Of a DNA stretch of 64,000 nucleotides, positions 27,370 to 36,801 are shown piece by piece (position 1 is the first letter of the stretch; each line of letters starts with the position of its first letter). The position numbers and the translations under genes are program-made. The notes under the pieces are model-generated. The model saw nothing but the letters and a program-made list of their open reading frames with translations. It was not told where the DNA came from and did no database searches. The stretch is from an uncultured Paracoccaceae bacterium (lineage in GTDB: Bacteria; Pseudomonadota; Alphaproteobacteria; Rhodobacterales; Rhodobacteraceae), in contig CANKVU010000008.1 of the NCBI GenBank assembly GCA_947487205.1, forward strand, positions 93,670-157,669. The letters run 5' to 3'.

Positions 27370-28794
27370 ATGGTAAACGCCGCCTCCGTCGTGACGCGAT
27401 TCGCGCCGTCTCCCACGGGATTTCTTCACATTGGCGGCGCGCGGACGGCGCTTTTCAACTGGCTCTTCGCGCGAAACCAGGGGGGGCGCTTTCTCCTTCG
27501 GATCGAGGATACGGATCGCGCCCGCTCGACCCAGCAGGCGACCGACGCGATCCTTTCCGGACTGTCCTGGCTCGGGCTGGACTGGGACGGCGACGCGGTC
27601 AGCCAGGCCGGCCGCGCCGATCGTCATGCCGAGGTCGCCCACCAGATGCTGGGGGCCGGAACGGCCTACAAGTGCTTCGCTACCCAGGAAGAGATCGAGG
27701 CGTTCCGGGAAACCGCGCGGGTCGAGGGGCGGTCGACGCTCTTCCGCTCGCCGTGGCGCGACGCGGACCCGGCGACCCATCCCGACGCGCCGCATGTCAT
27801 CCGGGTCAAGGCTCCCCTCGACGGGGAGACGAGGATCGACGACGCGGTTCAGGGGCAGATCCGGTTCCGGAACGACCAACTGGACGACATGGTCGTCCTG
27901 CGATCCGACGGGTCGCCCACATACATGCTTGCCGTGGTGGTGGACGATCACGACATGGGCGTGACGCACGTGATCCGCGGCGACGACCACCTGAACAATG
28001 CCGCGCGTCAGAATCTCGTCTACGCGGCGATGGGCTGGGAAGCACCGGCGATGGCGCATATCCCACTGATCCACGGCGAGGACGGCAAGAAGCTGTCGAA
28101 GCGTCACGGCGCGCTCGGGGTCGAGGATTACGTCGCCATGGGGTATCCTGCCCCGGCAATGCGCAACTACCTCGCGCGCCTCGGCTGGAGCCATGGCAAC
28201 GACGAGGTTTTCTCCACCGACGAGGCGATCGGTTGGTTCGGTCTCGACGGAATTGGCCGGTCCCCCGCTCGGCTGGATTTCAAGAAACTGGATCACGTCT
28301 CCGGCCAACATATCGCCCGGATGTCGGACGAGGACCTGTTGGGGGCGATCTCGTCATGGCGCGACGCGGCCGGTTTGCCGGCCCTCGCACCCGGTGATCG
28401 TGACGCCCTGGCCAAAGCTCTGCCCATCGTGAAGGACCGGGCAAAGAAGCTCCCCGATCTGGTGGAGAAGGCCCATTTCGCGTTGGCCAGCCGTCCGATC
28501 GCGGTGGAGCCGAAGGCGGCCAAGGCACTTGACGAAGAGGGGCGCCGGATCCTTGCGGGTTTGACGCCGCACCTGCACAATGCTAACTGGACGCGGGACG
28601 CGCTGGAGGCTGCGGCCGCCCGGATTGCCGAGGATCGTGGCCTCGGGTTTGGCAAGGTTGCCGCTCCCCTCCGTGCCGCACTCGCCGGACGCGCAGCTAC
28701 CCCCAGTGTCTTCGACATGATGATCGTTCTTGGCCGAGACGAGTCTCTCGCCCGGATCTCGGATGCGGTCGGGGACGCGAGAGAAGAAATTTGA
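27370..28794 (+). CDS. gltX: glutamyl-tRNA synthetase
   Basis: 474 residues, a class I synthetase. The HIGH-type motif HIGG is at 20-23 inside [20 protein letters not shown], and the KMSKS-type KLSKRHG lies in [15 protein letters not shown]. The zinc-finger cysteines of some GltX proteins are absent. It charges tRNA-Glu, and often tRNA-Gln, in alphaproteobacteria that use the GatCAB route; the latter is not shown here. It starts 63 bases from the divergent comEC and precedes gltA by 50 bases, a common gltX-gltA order in this group. Confidence 0.96.
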   Translation: MVNAASVVTRFAPSPTGFLHIGGARTALFNWLFARNQGGRFLLRIEDTDRARSTQQATDAILSGLSWLGLDWDGDAVSQAGRADRHAEVAHQMLGAGTAYKCFATQEEIEAFRETARVEGRSTLFRSPWRDADPATHPDAPHVIRVKAPLDGETRIDDAVQGQIRFRNDQLDDMVVLRSDGSPTYMLAVVVDDHDMGVTHVIRGDDHLNNAARQNLVYAAMGWEAPAMAHIPLIHGEDGKKLSKRHGALGVEDYVAMGYPAPAMRNYLARLGWSHGNDEVFSTDEAIGWFGLDGIGRSPARLDFKKLDHVSGQHIARMSDEDLLGAISSWRDAAGLPALAPGDRDALAKALPIVKDRAKKLPDLVEKAHFALASRPIAVEPKAAKALDEEGRRILAGLTPHLHNANWTRDALEAAAARIAEDRGLGFGKVAAPLRAALAGRAATPSVFDMMIVLGRDESLARISDAVGDAREEI

Positions 28795-28844
28795 GATCGG
28801 GCCGGTTCGCTCCCGGTCAACCACTTAGGAAGGGATCATGCAGC

Positions 28845-30137
28845 ATGGCCGATGATAGGACCGCTAAACTCAGTTTCGATGGCAAGGACTTCGAACTGCC
28901 GATGCATTCCCCGACAGCCGGCCCGGATGTGATCGACGTGCGGAAGCTTTACGCAGAAGCCGGGGTGTTCACCTACGACCCGGGCTTCACCTCGACCGCC
29001 GCGTGTGATTCCACGATCACCTTCATCGACGGCGACAAGGGCGAATTGCTGCATCGCGGCTATCCGATCGACCAGCTGGCGCAGAAATCGCATTTTCTCG
29101 AGGTGTGCTACCTGCTCCTCTACGGAGATCTGCCCACAGCCGACCAGCTCGAGGATTTCGAGCATCGCGTGACCAACCACACGATGCTGCACGAGCAGAT
29201 GGTATATTTCTTCCGTGGTTTCCGCCGCGATGCGCATCCGATGGCGGTCATGGTTGGCGTGGTTGGCGCCATGTCGGCCTTCTATCACGATTCGACGGAT
29301 ATCTCCGATCCGTGGCAGCGAGAAGTCGCCTCGATCCGCCTGATCGCCAAGATGCCGACGATCGCCGCCTGGGCGTTCAAGTATTCGGTCGGTCAACCCT
29401 TCGTGTATCCCCGGAACGATCTCGACTACGCCTCGAACTTCCTGCGGATGTGCTTCTCCGTTCCCGCCGAGGATTACGTCGTGAATCCGATCCTTTCGCG
29501 CGCGATGGACCGGATCTTCACGCTGCATGCCGACCACGAGCAGAACGCCTCCACCTCGACGGTGCGCCTGGCGTCGTCCTCGGGGGCCAATCCGTTCGCG
29601 TGTATCGCCGCGGGAATTGCGTGCCTCTGGGGGCCCGCTCATGGCGGCGCGAACCAGGCCTGCCTGGAAATGCTGCGGGAAATCGGGACCCCCGACCAGA
29701 TCCCCGAATATATCGAGCGGGCCAAGGACAAGAACGATCCGTTCCGCCTGATGGGCTTCGGGCACCGCGTCTACAAGAATCACGATCCTCGCGCCAAGGT
29801 CATGAAGCAATCGGCGGACGAAGTGCTCGATCTTCTCGGGATCGAAGACAATCCCACCCTGCAAACGGCAAAGGAGCTGGAGCGGATCGCGCTCGAAGAC
29901 GACTATTTCGTCGAGAAGAAGCTCTTCCCCAACGTCGACTTCTACTCCGGCATCATTCTCGATGCGATGGGTTTTCCGCAATCGATGTTCACGCCGATCT
30001 TCGCCCTCGCGCGGACGGTTGGCTGGATTAGCCAGTGGAAGGAACAGATCTCGGATCCCCAGCACCGGATCGGGCGCCCGCGCCAGCTGTATTTGGGCCA
30101 GACCGCCCGCGACTACGTGGACGTCGAGAATCGCTGA
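28845..30137 (+). CDS. gltA: citrate synthase (type II, hexameric class)
   Basis: 430 residues. Catalytic blocks are [32 protein letters not shown] with the active histidine, [15 protein letters not shown] and the aspartate region [16 protein letters not shown]. It condenses oxaloacetate and acetyl-CoA to open the TCA cycle. The N-terminus [19 protein letters not shown] is typical of the Gram-negative long form. GGAAGGGA lies about ten bases before the ATG. A terminator hairpin follows five bases after the stop. Confidence 0.97.
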   Translation: MADDRTAKLSFDGKDFELPMHSPTAGPDVIDVRKLYAEAGVFTYDPGFTSTAACDSTITFIDGDKGELLHRGYPIDQLAQKSHFLEVCYLLLYGDLPTADQLEDFEHRVTNHTMLHEQMVYFFRGFRRDAHPMAVMVGVVGAMSAFYHDSTDISDPWQREVASIRLIAKMPTIAAWAFKYSVGQPFVYPRNDLDYASNFLRMCFSVPAEDYVVNPILSRAMDRIFTLHADHEQNASTSTVRLASSSGANPFACIAAGIACLWGPAHGGANQACLEMLREIGTPDQIPEYIERAKDKNDPFRLMGFGHRVYKNHDPRAKVMKQSADEVLDLLGIEDNPTLQTAKELERIALEDDYFVEKKLFPNVDFYSGIILDAMGFPQSMFTPIFALARTVGWISQWKEQISDPQHRIGRPRQLYLGQTARDYVDVENR

Positions 30138-30142
30138 ACTTC

Positions 30143-30166
30143 GCCCGTCGCGGGATCGCGGCGGGC
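30143..30166 (+). terminator. terminator hairpin of gltA
   Basis: Ten-pair stem: GCCCGTCGCG at 30143-30152 and CGCGGCGGGC at 30157-30166, with one wobble pair and a GGAT loop. The tail is TTCCCCTCTC, so the T-run is weak; termination may be partly Rho-assisted. Confidence 0.6.
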
Positions 30167-30553
30167 TTCCCCTCTCACGGAAGTTGCGTATAGGGTGAGT
30201 GCATTCACCGGAACGGAACGAGATGACCGATGAACGGCAGGGGAAGGCTAGGAATCCCTTTCGGCTACAGACCGAGGATCTACTCCGCTACAATTCAAGG
30301 TTGCATTTGGCAGCACGCGGGCGGCTTGGCGCGTCATTCGAACGCTTCGAATCACGCGCCGATCGCTCGTCAGCCCGCCGCCTCGGACGACCGACGCTCC
30401 TGGAACCAATCGCCTGTTCAGTGGGCGGTCGCCCCGCAGGACCTGATACGTGCATCTTGCACCGTATCGCCCTGATTGCTGCCCGGAACGCTCCCGTCTG
30501 TCTCGCGCCACCATCCACTCGGGCCACGCTGTAATTCACGAGGGATCACGACC
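30167..30553. other. 387-bp non-coding gap between gltA and dacA with an inverted repeat
   Basis: I see no supported gene. A 111-codon plus-strand frame (30199-30534) has shadow-like composition and no ribosome site. A strong inverted repeat lies at 30445-30468: GATACGTGCA, loop TCT, then TGCA-C-CGTATC, ten pairs with one bulged C, about 85 bases before the dacA start. It could be an operator or a hairpin in the dacA leader. No T-run follows it. Confidence 0.45.
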
Positions 30554-31723
30554 ATGATGATCATCCGTCTCGCCGCGACTTTCCTCACCCTTTCATTGGC
30601 CCTACCCGGTCATGCTTTCGAGACGCAGGCCCGGGCGGCGTATGTCTACGACGTGACGACGGACACCGTGCTCATGGACAAGCAAGCCGATGTTCCCCTT
30701 CCGCCGGCGTCGATGTCCAAGCTCATGACCCTCAACATGCTGTTCGAGGCCCTGCGCGATGGGCGCGTCGAGATGGACACCCGCTTTGGCGTCAGCACCA
30801 ATGCCCGCGAGATGGGCGGGTCCACGATGTTTCTCAACGAGCGCGACAGGCCCACGGTCGAGCAGCTGATCCAGGGCATCATCGTCATGTCGGGCAACGA
30901 CGCCTGCGTCGTGGTCGCCGAAGGATTGGCGGGATCCGAATTGTCCTTTGCCCAATTGATGACCGAACGGGCACGTGATCTCGGGATGACGCAATCGACC
31001 TTCGCCAATGCGAGCGGTTGGCCGCATCCCGACCATCGCATGTCTGCAAGGGACCTCGGCATTCTGGCCACCCGACTGATCACCGAATTCCCCGATTACT
31101 ACGGTTACTTTGCCCAGAAGGAATTCGCGTTCGACAACCGCGCGCCTGACAACCGTTTCAATCGCAACCCCCTTCTCGGCATGGGAATTGGGGCCGACGG
31201 GCTGAAGACCGGCCATACACAAGAGGCCGGATACGGCCTCGTCGGTTCGGCCAGTCAGGGGGACAGGCGTATCGTTTTCGTCATCAGCGGTCTAGACAGC
31301 CAACGCGCGCGCGCAGATGAGGCGGAACGCCTCGTATCCTGGGCCTTCCGTCAGTTCGTACAGAAGACCCTCTTGGAGGAAGGCGAGCGTGTAACGACAG
31401 CCGACATTTGGCTCGGCGACCGCGCACGCGTCGACTTGGTCGCCGGGCGCGACGTAAGCCTTCTCGTGCCGGCGATGGAGCAGGACGGGATCGCCGCCGA
31501 GGCGCGCTACGTCACACCGTTACAGGCCCCCATCGCCAACGGCGAAGAGGTCGGTACGCTTGTTATCTCGATGGACGGACTGCCGGACCGCAAAATCCCC
31601 CTGGTGGCGGCCGAGGCAGTGGGCGAAGGGGGCATCGTTCCGCGCATGAAGCTTGCAGCGACAACCCTGATGGGCATGGCCGTCGACCGGGCCCGCGGCG
31701 GAGCCGAAGCGGCGATCGAGTGA
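30554..31723 (+). CDS. dacA: D-alanyl-D-alanine carboxypeptidase (PBP5/6 family)
   Basis: 389 residues. A signal peptide (about residues 1-21, cut after PGHAF or nearby) is followed by an S11 peptidase domain: SMSK at 53-56 (nucleophile Ser53), SGN at 113-115 and KTG at 218-220. The PBP5-type C-terminal beta domain and an amphipathic end helix (MKLAATTLMGMAVDRARGG) that could anchor it to the inner membrane follow. It removes the terminal D-Ala from peptidoglycan pentapeptides in the periplasm. GAGGG precedes the ATG. Its stop overlaps the GTG start of tmk, heading an operon that runs to the AEC transporter. Confidence 0.95.
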   Translation: MMIIRLAATFLTLSLALPGHAFETQARAAYVYDVTTDTVLMDKQADVPLPPASMSKLMTLNMLFEALRDGRVEMDTRFGVSTNAREMGGSTMFLNERDRPTVEQLIQGIIVMSGNDACVVVAEGLAGSELSFAQLMTERARDLGMTQSTFANASGWPHPDHRMSARDLGILATRLITEFPDYYGYFAQKEFAFDNRAPDNRFNRNPLLGMGIGADGLKTGHTQEAGYGLVGSASQGDRRIVFVISGLDSQRARADEAERLVSWAFRQFVQKTLLEEGERVTTADIWLGDRARVDLVAGRDVSLLVPAMEQDGIAAEARYVTPLQAPIANGEEVGTLVISMDGLPDRKIPLVAAEAVGEGGIVPRMKLAATTLMGMAVDRARGGAEAAIE

Positions 31724-32331
31724 CACGGGGGGTTTTTCTCACCTTCGAAGGGATCGACGGTTCCGGAAAGTCGACCCAGGCGCGGCGTCTTGCGGAGCAT
31801 CTGCGCCAAGGCGGACGCGATGTGGTTCTGACACGGGAACCGGGCGGCTCACCCGGCGCTGAGGAAATTCGCACCCTCCTTGTCGAGGGCGATCCTGATC
31901 GGTGGTCTGCCGAAACGGAACTCCTCCTCTTCACCGCCGCGCGCCGCGACCATGTGGAACGGTTGATACGCCCTGCCCTTGAGCGCGGGGCGATTGTGGT
32001 ATGCGACCGGTTCGCCGATTCCACGCGCGTCTACCAGGGGATCACGCGGGGTGATTTGCGGCCCCTCGTCGACCTTCTTCACTCGACGACGATCGCGTTG
32101 GAACCCGACCGCACTTTCCTGATCGACATCCCTCCGCGCCTGAGCCTCCATCGTGTGCTGGCTCGCCATGATGCCGAGGATCGGTTCGAACGCTTTGGGC
32201 TGGAGATCGCCGAACGAATGCAGCTGGGTTTCCGTGACCTCGCGCGCGAAAATCCTCATCGTATCGTTATGATCGACGGCGACGCACCCGAAGACGCCGT
32301 GGCCGCCTCGGTCCTCCGGGCCCTCCCGTGA
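31720..32331 (+). CDS. tmk: thymidylate kinase
   Basis: 203 residues. The P-loop is GIDGSGKST (11-19), the DRX motif is CDRFADSTRVYQG, and the LID region has RHDAEDRFE. It phosphorylates dTMP to dTDP. The start is GTG at 31720, overlapping the dacA stop (GTGA); an apparent longer frame lies inside dacA. Its own stop overlaps the GTG of holB in the same way. Confidence 0.96.
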   Translation: MTRGVFLTFEGIDGSGKSTQARRLAEHLRQGGRDVVLTREPGGSPGAEEIRTLLVEGDPDRWSAETELLLFTAARRDHVERLIRPALERGAIVVCDRFADSTRVYQGITRGDLRPLVDLLHSTTIALEPDRTFLIDIPPRLSLHRVLARHDAEDRFERFGLEIAERMQLGFRDLARENPHRIVMIDGDAPEDAVAASVLRALP

Positions 32332-33437
32332 ACGGATCGGACGACGCCTACGAACCCGACCGGGTCGAGGGAACCCCGCATCCCCGGCATGCCTCGGCCA
32401 TTTTCGGTCAGGATACGGCGCAAGCCGAATTTCTGAATGCAGCGGCCCGCGGTCGGCTGCATCACGCCTGGCTGATCACCGGGCCGCGCGGCATCGGCAA
32501 GGCCACGCTTGCCTGGCGGATGGCCCGGTTTCTGTTGGCAGACGGCACGGCGGCCGATCCCTCCCGCACACTCGACATCGATCGCGACCATCCGGTGGTC
32601 GCACGCGTGGCGGCCCTGTCCGATCCCGGCCTGTATCTCCTGCGCCCGACCCGAAACCCGGAGACGGGCACGGAGCGGCGTGACATCACGGTGGACGTGG
32701 CACGCGGCGTGCGCGATTTCCTGCACCTATCGGCCTCGGACGGAGGCCCACGCGTCGTCGTGGTGGACGCTGCCGACGACCTCAACGTCCAGGCGGCGAA
32801 TGCGCTCCTCAAGCTCTTGGAGGAACCGCCGCCGCGCACCACCTTCCTCATCGTTGCCCATGCCCCTGCCCGGCTGCTGCCCACGATCCGGTCGCGGTGC
32901 CGTCGATTGAGCTGCCACCCCCTTTCCGGTGACGATCTGGCCGATGCGATCAAGGCCGCGGGGCTGGATCCCCGGATCGAACCGACCACGCTGGCCCAAT
33001 TGGCGGGGGGGTCGGTCGGCGAAGCCGCCCGCCTCCTCCAACAGGACGGCCCGGAATTGTATGCCGATCTCGCTACGCTCGCCGGCGAGATACCGAACAT
33101 GAATCGGGCGCGGCTTCTCGGGCTGGCGGCGGGATTGGGGGGCGCGGCAGGTCGGTCGCGACTTGATGCCGTGGCCCGCCTTGTCGACCTCTTCCTCTCC
33201 CGTCTCGCGCGCCAGGGAGCCGGGGCCCCGCCCGACGCCGAGGCCACGCCCGGAGAGGCGCAAATCCTGTCCCGGCTCGCTCCCGATGCCAGGGCGGGAC
33301 GCGCGTGGGCGGAATTGCAGCAAGCGACCTCTGCGCGCATCCGGCATGGCCGGGCGGTCAACCTTGACCCTTCCGCGCTGGTCCTAGATACCGGCCTCAA
33401 GATCAATCAGACGGGCCGCCGGATCCTCGACGGCTAG
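32328..33437 (+). CDS. holB: DNA polymerase III delta-prime subunit
   Basis: 369 residues, an AAA+ clamp-loader subunit. The P-loop-like GPRGIGK is at 52-58, then VVVVDAADDLNVQAANALLKLLEEPP (sensor and Walker B area) and the arginine-finger motif SRCRRL. It is part of the clamp loader that places the beta clamp on DNA. The tmk-holB-tatD order is widely conserved in proteobacteria. Start GTG overlaps the tmk stop. Confidence 0.95.
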   Translation: MNGSDDAYEPDRVEGTPHPRHASAIFGQDTAQAEFLNAAARGRLHHAWLITGPRGIGKATLAWRMARFLLADGTAADPSRTLDIDRDHPVVARVAALSDPGLYLLRPTRNPETGTERRDITVDVARGVRDFLHLSASDGGPRVVVVDAADDLNVQAANALLKLLEEPPPRTTFLIVAHAPARLLPTIRSRCRRLSCHPLSGDDLADAIKAAGLDPRIEPTTLAQLAGGSVGEAARLLQQDGPELYADLATLAGEIPNMNRARLLGLAAGLGGAAGRSRLDAVARLVDLFLSRLARQGAGAPPDAEATPGEAQILSRLAPDARAGRAWAELQQATSARIRHGRAVNLDPSALVLDTGLKINQTGRRILDG

Positions 33438-33440
33438 GAT

Positions 33441-34223
33441 ATGCCAGCGATCACCGACAGCCATTGCCATCTGGACTTTCCGGATTTCGACGAAGCGCGC
33501 GCCGAGGTTGTCGCGCGCGCCCTTCGCGCTGGCGTGCACCGTATGGTGACAATCTGCACCAAGCTCGAGAATGCCGGCCGCGTTCGCACCATCGCCGAGG
33601 ACCACCCCCCCGTCTATTGGGCCGCCGGCACCCATCCGATGAGCGCGGCAGAGGTTCCCCTGGCCACGGTCGAGGAACTCGTCGCGCTTGCCCGCCACCC
33701 CAAATTTGTCGCCATCGGGGAGACGGGACTGGATTATCACTATACCGCTGAAACGAAAGAGGTTCAGCAGCGCTCCCTGAGGATCCACATACAGGCGGCG
33801 CGGGAAACCGGCCTTCCGCTCATCATCCATGCGCGTGATGCCGACGACGATATTGCTCGCATTCTGGAAGAGGAACACGCGAAAGGGACGTATTCTTGCG
33901 TCATGCATTGCTTCTCGTCCAGCGCGAAACTGGCACAACGTGCCCTCGACCTCGGCTTCTACCTGTCGATGTCGGGAATCGCGGCATTCCGGAAATCCAC
34001 CGAGCTGCGCCAGATCTTCGCCGCGGCGCCGCGGGACCGGCTTCTGGTGGAAACCGACAGCCCCTATCTCGCCCCGCCGCCACATCGCGGCAAGCGGAAC
34101 GAGCCCGCCTACACGATTCACACCGCCTCCGTCGGCGCCGAGGCGGTGGGAATGACGTATGACGACTTCGCCGCCCTGACCGAGGCGAACTTCGAACGCC
34201 TCTTCAGCAAGGTGGTGGCATGA
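33441..34223 (+). CDS. tatD: TatD family metal-dependent hydrolase/DNase
   Basis: 260 residues, a TIM-barrel amidohydrolase. The metal ligands are in place: H8 and H10 (DSHCHLD), E94 (IGETGLDYHY), H130 (LIIHARDA), H156 (VMHCFSS) and D206 (ETDSPYL). Members act as 3'-5' exonucleases or other hydrolases in DNA repair; this one is the YcfH-like form found beside holB. It begins three bases after holB and overlaps the next gene by ATGA. Confidence 0.93.
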   Translation: MPAITDSHCHLDFPDFDEARAEVVARALRAGVHRMVTICTKLENAGRVRTIAEDHPPVYWAAGTHPMSAAEVPLATVEELVALARHPKFVAIGETGLDYHYTAETKEVQQRSLRIHIQAARETGLPLIIHARDADDDIARILEEEHAKGTYSCVMHCFSSSAKLAQRALDLGFYLSMSGIAAFRKSTELRQIFAAAPRDRLLVETDSPYLAPPPHRGKRNEPAYTIHTASVGAEAVGMTYDDFAALTEANFERLFSKVVA

Positions 34224-35020
34224 GCGGCTACCGCTTCACGATCTTGGGCTGTGGTTCTTCCGGCGGCGTTCCACGCATCGGCGGCCATTGGGGCGCTTGC
34301 GATCCGAAGAATCCCAGGAATCGCCGCCGCCGCTGCTCCATGCTCGTCGAACGTGACGGACCCGCCGGCACCACCCGGGTGCTCATCGACACGTCTCCCG
34401 ATCTGCGGGATCAGCTTCTGGACGCCGGGATCGGAACGCTTGATGGGGTCGTCTACACCCATTCCCACGCCGATCACTGTCACGGTCTGGACGATCTCAG
34501 GATGGTCGTCATCAACATGCGCCAGCGGGTAAGGGTCTGGGCCGACGATTCCACGGCCGACGATATCGTCTCCCGGTTCAGGTACGTCTTCGAGACGCCA
34601 GAAGGATCTTCCTACCCCCCGATTCTCGAGATGAACCGGCTCCGCGGGCCGGTCACGATCGACGGGGCCGGCGGTTCGATCCGGTTGCACCCCTTCAGCG
34701 TGCATCACGGCGACATCGATGCCCTGGGCTACCGCATCGGCGGCCTCGCATACCTGCCCGATGTCGGCAGGATGACAGACGAGGCCTGGTCCGCGGTCGA
34801 TGGCGTGGATATCTGGGTGGTGGACGCCTTGCGCCGCGATCCGCATCCCAGCCACTCCCATCTCCAGCAAACTCTGGACTGGATCGGCAGGGCGCGTCCC
34901 GCGAGGGCGGTGCTGACCAACATGCACAACGACCTGGACTACGACGCGGTGCGGGACGAGACGCCCGACCATGTCGATCCGGCCCATGACATGATGGTAT
35001 TGACGCTGGACGCACAGTGA
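34220..35020 (+). CDS. MBL-fold metallo-hydrolase (PhnP-like)
   Basis: 266 residues. The zinc motif HSHADH is at 81-86, with a further histidine in VHHGDIDALGYRIG and the late aspartate-histidine pair around NMHNDLDYD. The N-terminal TILGCGSSGGVPRIGGHWG is characteristic of the PhnP-like phosphodiesterase branch that follows tatD in many alphaproteobacteria. The substrate is not known for this subgroup; cyclic phosphates or nucleotides are a reasonable guess only. It is coupled to tatD (ATGA) and to the next gene (GTGA). Confidence 0.88.
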   Translation: MSGYRFTILGCGSSGGVPRIGGHWGACDPKNPRNRRRRCSMLVERDGPAGTTRVLIDTSPDLRDQLLDAGIGTLDGVVYTHSHADHCHGLDDLRMVVINMRQRVRVWADDSTADDIVSRFRYVFETPEGSSYPPILEMNRLRGPVTIDGAGGSIRLHPFSVHHGDIDALGYRIGGLAYLPDVGRMTDEAWSAVDGVDIWVVDALRRDPHPSHSHLQQTLDWIGRARPARAVLTNMHNDLDYDAVRDETPDHVDPAHDMMVLTLDAQ

Positions 35021-35943
35021 GCGCGCTGCTCGACGTCGTGCTGCCGGTCTTCCTCGTGATGGGTGCGGGCTACCTCGCGACGTGGCGCGGCCTGTTCAGC
35101 GCCTCCGGGGTACAGGGGCTCATGTCCTTCACCCAGAGCTTCGCGATCCCATGCCTTCTCTTCGAGGCGATCGCCACCATGGACCTGGGCGCGGAATTCT
35201 CGTGGCCCCTCCTGCTCAGCTTCTATTCCGGAGCCGCGTCGGGGTTCGTCATCGGCCTCGTCGGCGCCCGCGCCTTCGGCCGGCCATGGGAAGATGCCGT
35301 CGCGATCGGATTTTGCGGTCTGTTCTCCAACTCGGTTCTCCTCGGCCTGCCCATCGCGGAACGGGCCTTCGGTGCGGACGCCTTGCGCTTCAACTATGCG
35401 ATCATCGCGGTCCACGCGCCATTCTGCTACCTGCTCGGCGTCTCGGCGATGGAGCTGGTCCGGGCCAGGGGGGAACGCCTCTCCGGGTTGCCGCGCAGGG
35501 TGTCGCGGGCCATGTTCCACAATTCCCTCGTGATCGGGATCGCGCTCGGCTTCGTCGCGAACCTGACCGGGCTCGAATTGCCGCACGTCGTCTCCGATGC
35601 ACTGGACCTGATGATCCGCGCGGCCTTGCCGGCCGCGCTTTTCGGATTGGGGGGGATACTCTTCCAGTACCGGATCGAGGGTGAAACGCGCATCATCGGC
35701 CTCATCTGCGTCGCGTCGCTCATCGTCCATCCGGGAATCGCCTGGGTGACTGCCCAGGGGCTGGGCCTCGACGTGGACCAGATCAGGGCAAGCGTTCTGA
35801 CAGGCGCCATGGCACCGGGGGTCAATACGTACATCTTCGCGAACATGTACGGCGTGGCCAAACGATCCGCCGCCTCAGGCGTCCTGATCGGAACGGGGGT
35901 TTCGATCCTGAGCGTTTCCGGCTGGCTTCAGATCCTCCCCTAG
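35017..35943 (+). CDS. AEC-family (auxin efflux carrier-like) transporter
   Basis: 308 residues with eight to ten hydrophobic segments, beginning LDVVLPVFLVMGAGYLATW. The AEC-type features are GLFSNSVLLGLPIAERAFG and the C-terminal APGVNTYIFANMYG. Bacterial members carry organic acids such as malate or malonate; the substrate here is open. It starts at GTG overlapping the MBL gene and is the last gene of the dacA operon. Its TAG stop shares three bases with the TAG stop of the convergent permease gene (35940-35943). Confidence 0.88.
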   Translation: MSALLDVVLPVFLVMGAGYLATWRGLFSASGVQGLMSFTQSFAIPCLLFEAIATMDLGAEFSWPLLLSFYSGAASGFVIGLVGARAFGRPWEDAVAIGFCGLFSNSVLLGLPIAERAFGADALRFNYAIIAVHAPFCYLLGVSAMELVRARGERLSGLPRRVSRAMFHNSLVIGIALGFVANLTGLELPHVVSDALDLMIRAALPAALFGLGGILFQYRIEGETRIIGLICVASLIVHPGIAWVTAQGLGLDVDQIRASVLTGAMAPGVNTYIFANMYGVAKRSAASGVLIGTGVSILSVSGWLQILP

Positions 35944-36791
35944 CCGGGAGACATGCCACGCATCTTCTCCGATCGCCGCCGCAGCATTTCGACCGTCGTG
36001 AGCAGCAGGATCGAGATCGTCACCAGGATCGTCGCCACCGCGAGGATCGTCGGGCTGATCTGTTCCCTGAGCCCGATGAACATCTGCCATGGCAAGGTCT
36101 TCTGCGCCGCGCTGCCGACGAAGAGGACGATCACAACCTCGTCGAACGAGGTGATGAATGCAAAGAGCCCGCCCGATACGACCCCCGGCAGGATCAGCGG
36201 CATCTGCACCTTGAAGAAGGTCCTCATGGGCCCCGCCCCCAGATTGGCCGAAGCCCGTGTCAGCGACCGGTCGAACCCCACGAGCGTCGCCGTGACGGTG
36301 ATGATGACGAAGGGAACGCCGAGCGCCGCATGCGCCAGAACCACCCCGATATAGCTGCCCTGCAGGCCGATCCTGCTATAGAAGAAATACATTCCCGCGG
36401 CTGAGATGATCAGCGGTACGATCATCGGCGAGATCAGCATCGCCATGATCGCACGGCGGAACGGCACGTGGGGCTGGCTCAGTCCCACGGCCGCCAGCGT
36501 CCCGAACGCCACTGACAGGAGCGTGGCGAGGGGCGCGATCTTGACCGAGTTCCACAGCGCCTGCTGCCACGAATCGTTGGTCAGGAAATCGCGATAATGC
36601 TTCAGCGAATAGGCTTCCGCCTCGAGCGCCAGCATTCCCGGCGTGAAGGTGAAGAAGTTCTCGGCGTTGAAGGAGAGCGGGATGATGATGAGGATCGGCG
36701 CGATCAGGAAGAAGAAGATCAGTCCGCAAATCACCCGGAACCCGTAGTACCATAATCGCTCCCCCGGCGACGCATAGGATGGCAAGCTCAT
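35940..36791 (-). CDS. polyamine-type ABC transporter permease (PotC-like)
   Basis: 283 residues with six membrane segments. The EAA loop of binding-protein-dependent permeases is RASANLGAGPMRTFFKVQMPLILPG, broken here as RASANLGAGP and FFKVQMPLILPG. The closest family is PotC/YdcV. It pairs with the larger permease upstream, 10 bases away, to form the channel of a spermidine/putrescine-type importer. It is the last gene of a five-gene operon. Confidence 0.88.
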   Translation of the reverse strand: MSLPSYASPGERLWYYGFRVICGLIFFFLIAPILIIIPLSFNAENFFTFTPGMLALEAEAYSLKHYRDFLTNDSWQQALWNSVKIAPLATLLSVAFGTLAAVGLSQPHVPFRRAIMAMLISPMIVPLIISAAGMYFFYSRIGLQGSYIGVVLAHAALGVPFVIITVTATLVGFDRSLTRASANLGAGPMRTFFKVQMPLILPGVVSGGLFAFITSFDEVVIVLFVGSAAQKTLPWQMFIGLREQISPTILAVATILVTISILLLTTVEMLRRRSEKMRGMSPG

Positions 36792-36801
36792 CGTCGTCTC
36801 C

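Noticed and set aside
30199..30534. 111-codon frame between gltA and dacA
   Set aside because: No ribosome site, arginine-rich shadow composition, no domain; treated as non-coding gap.
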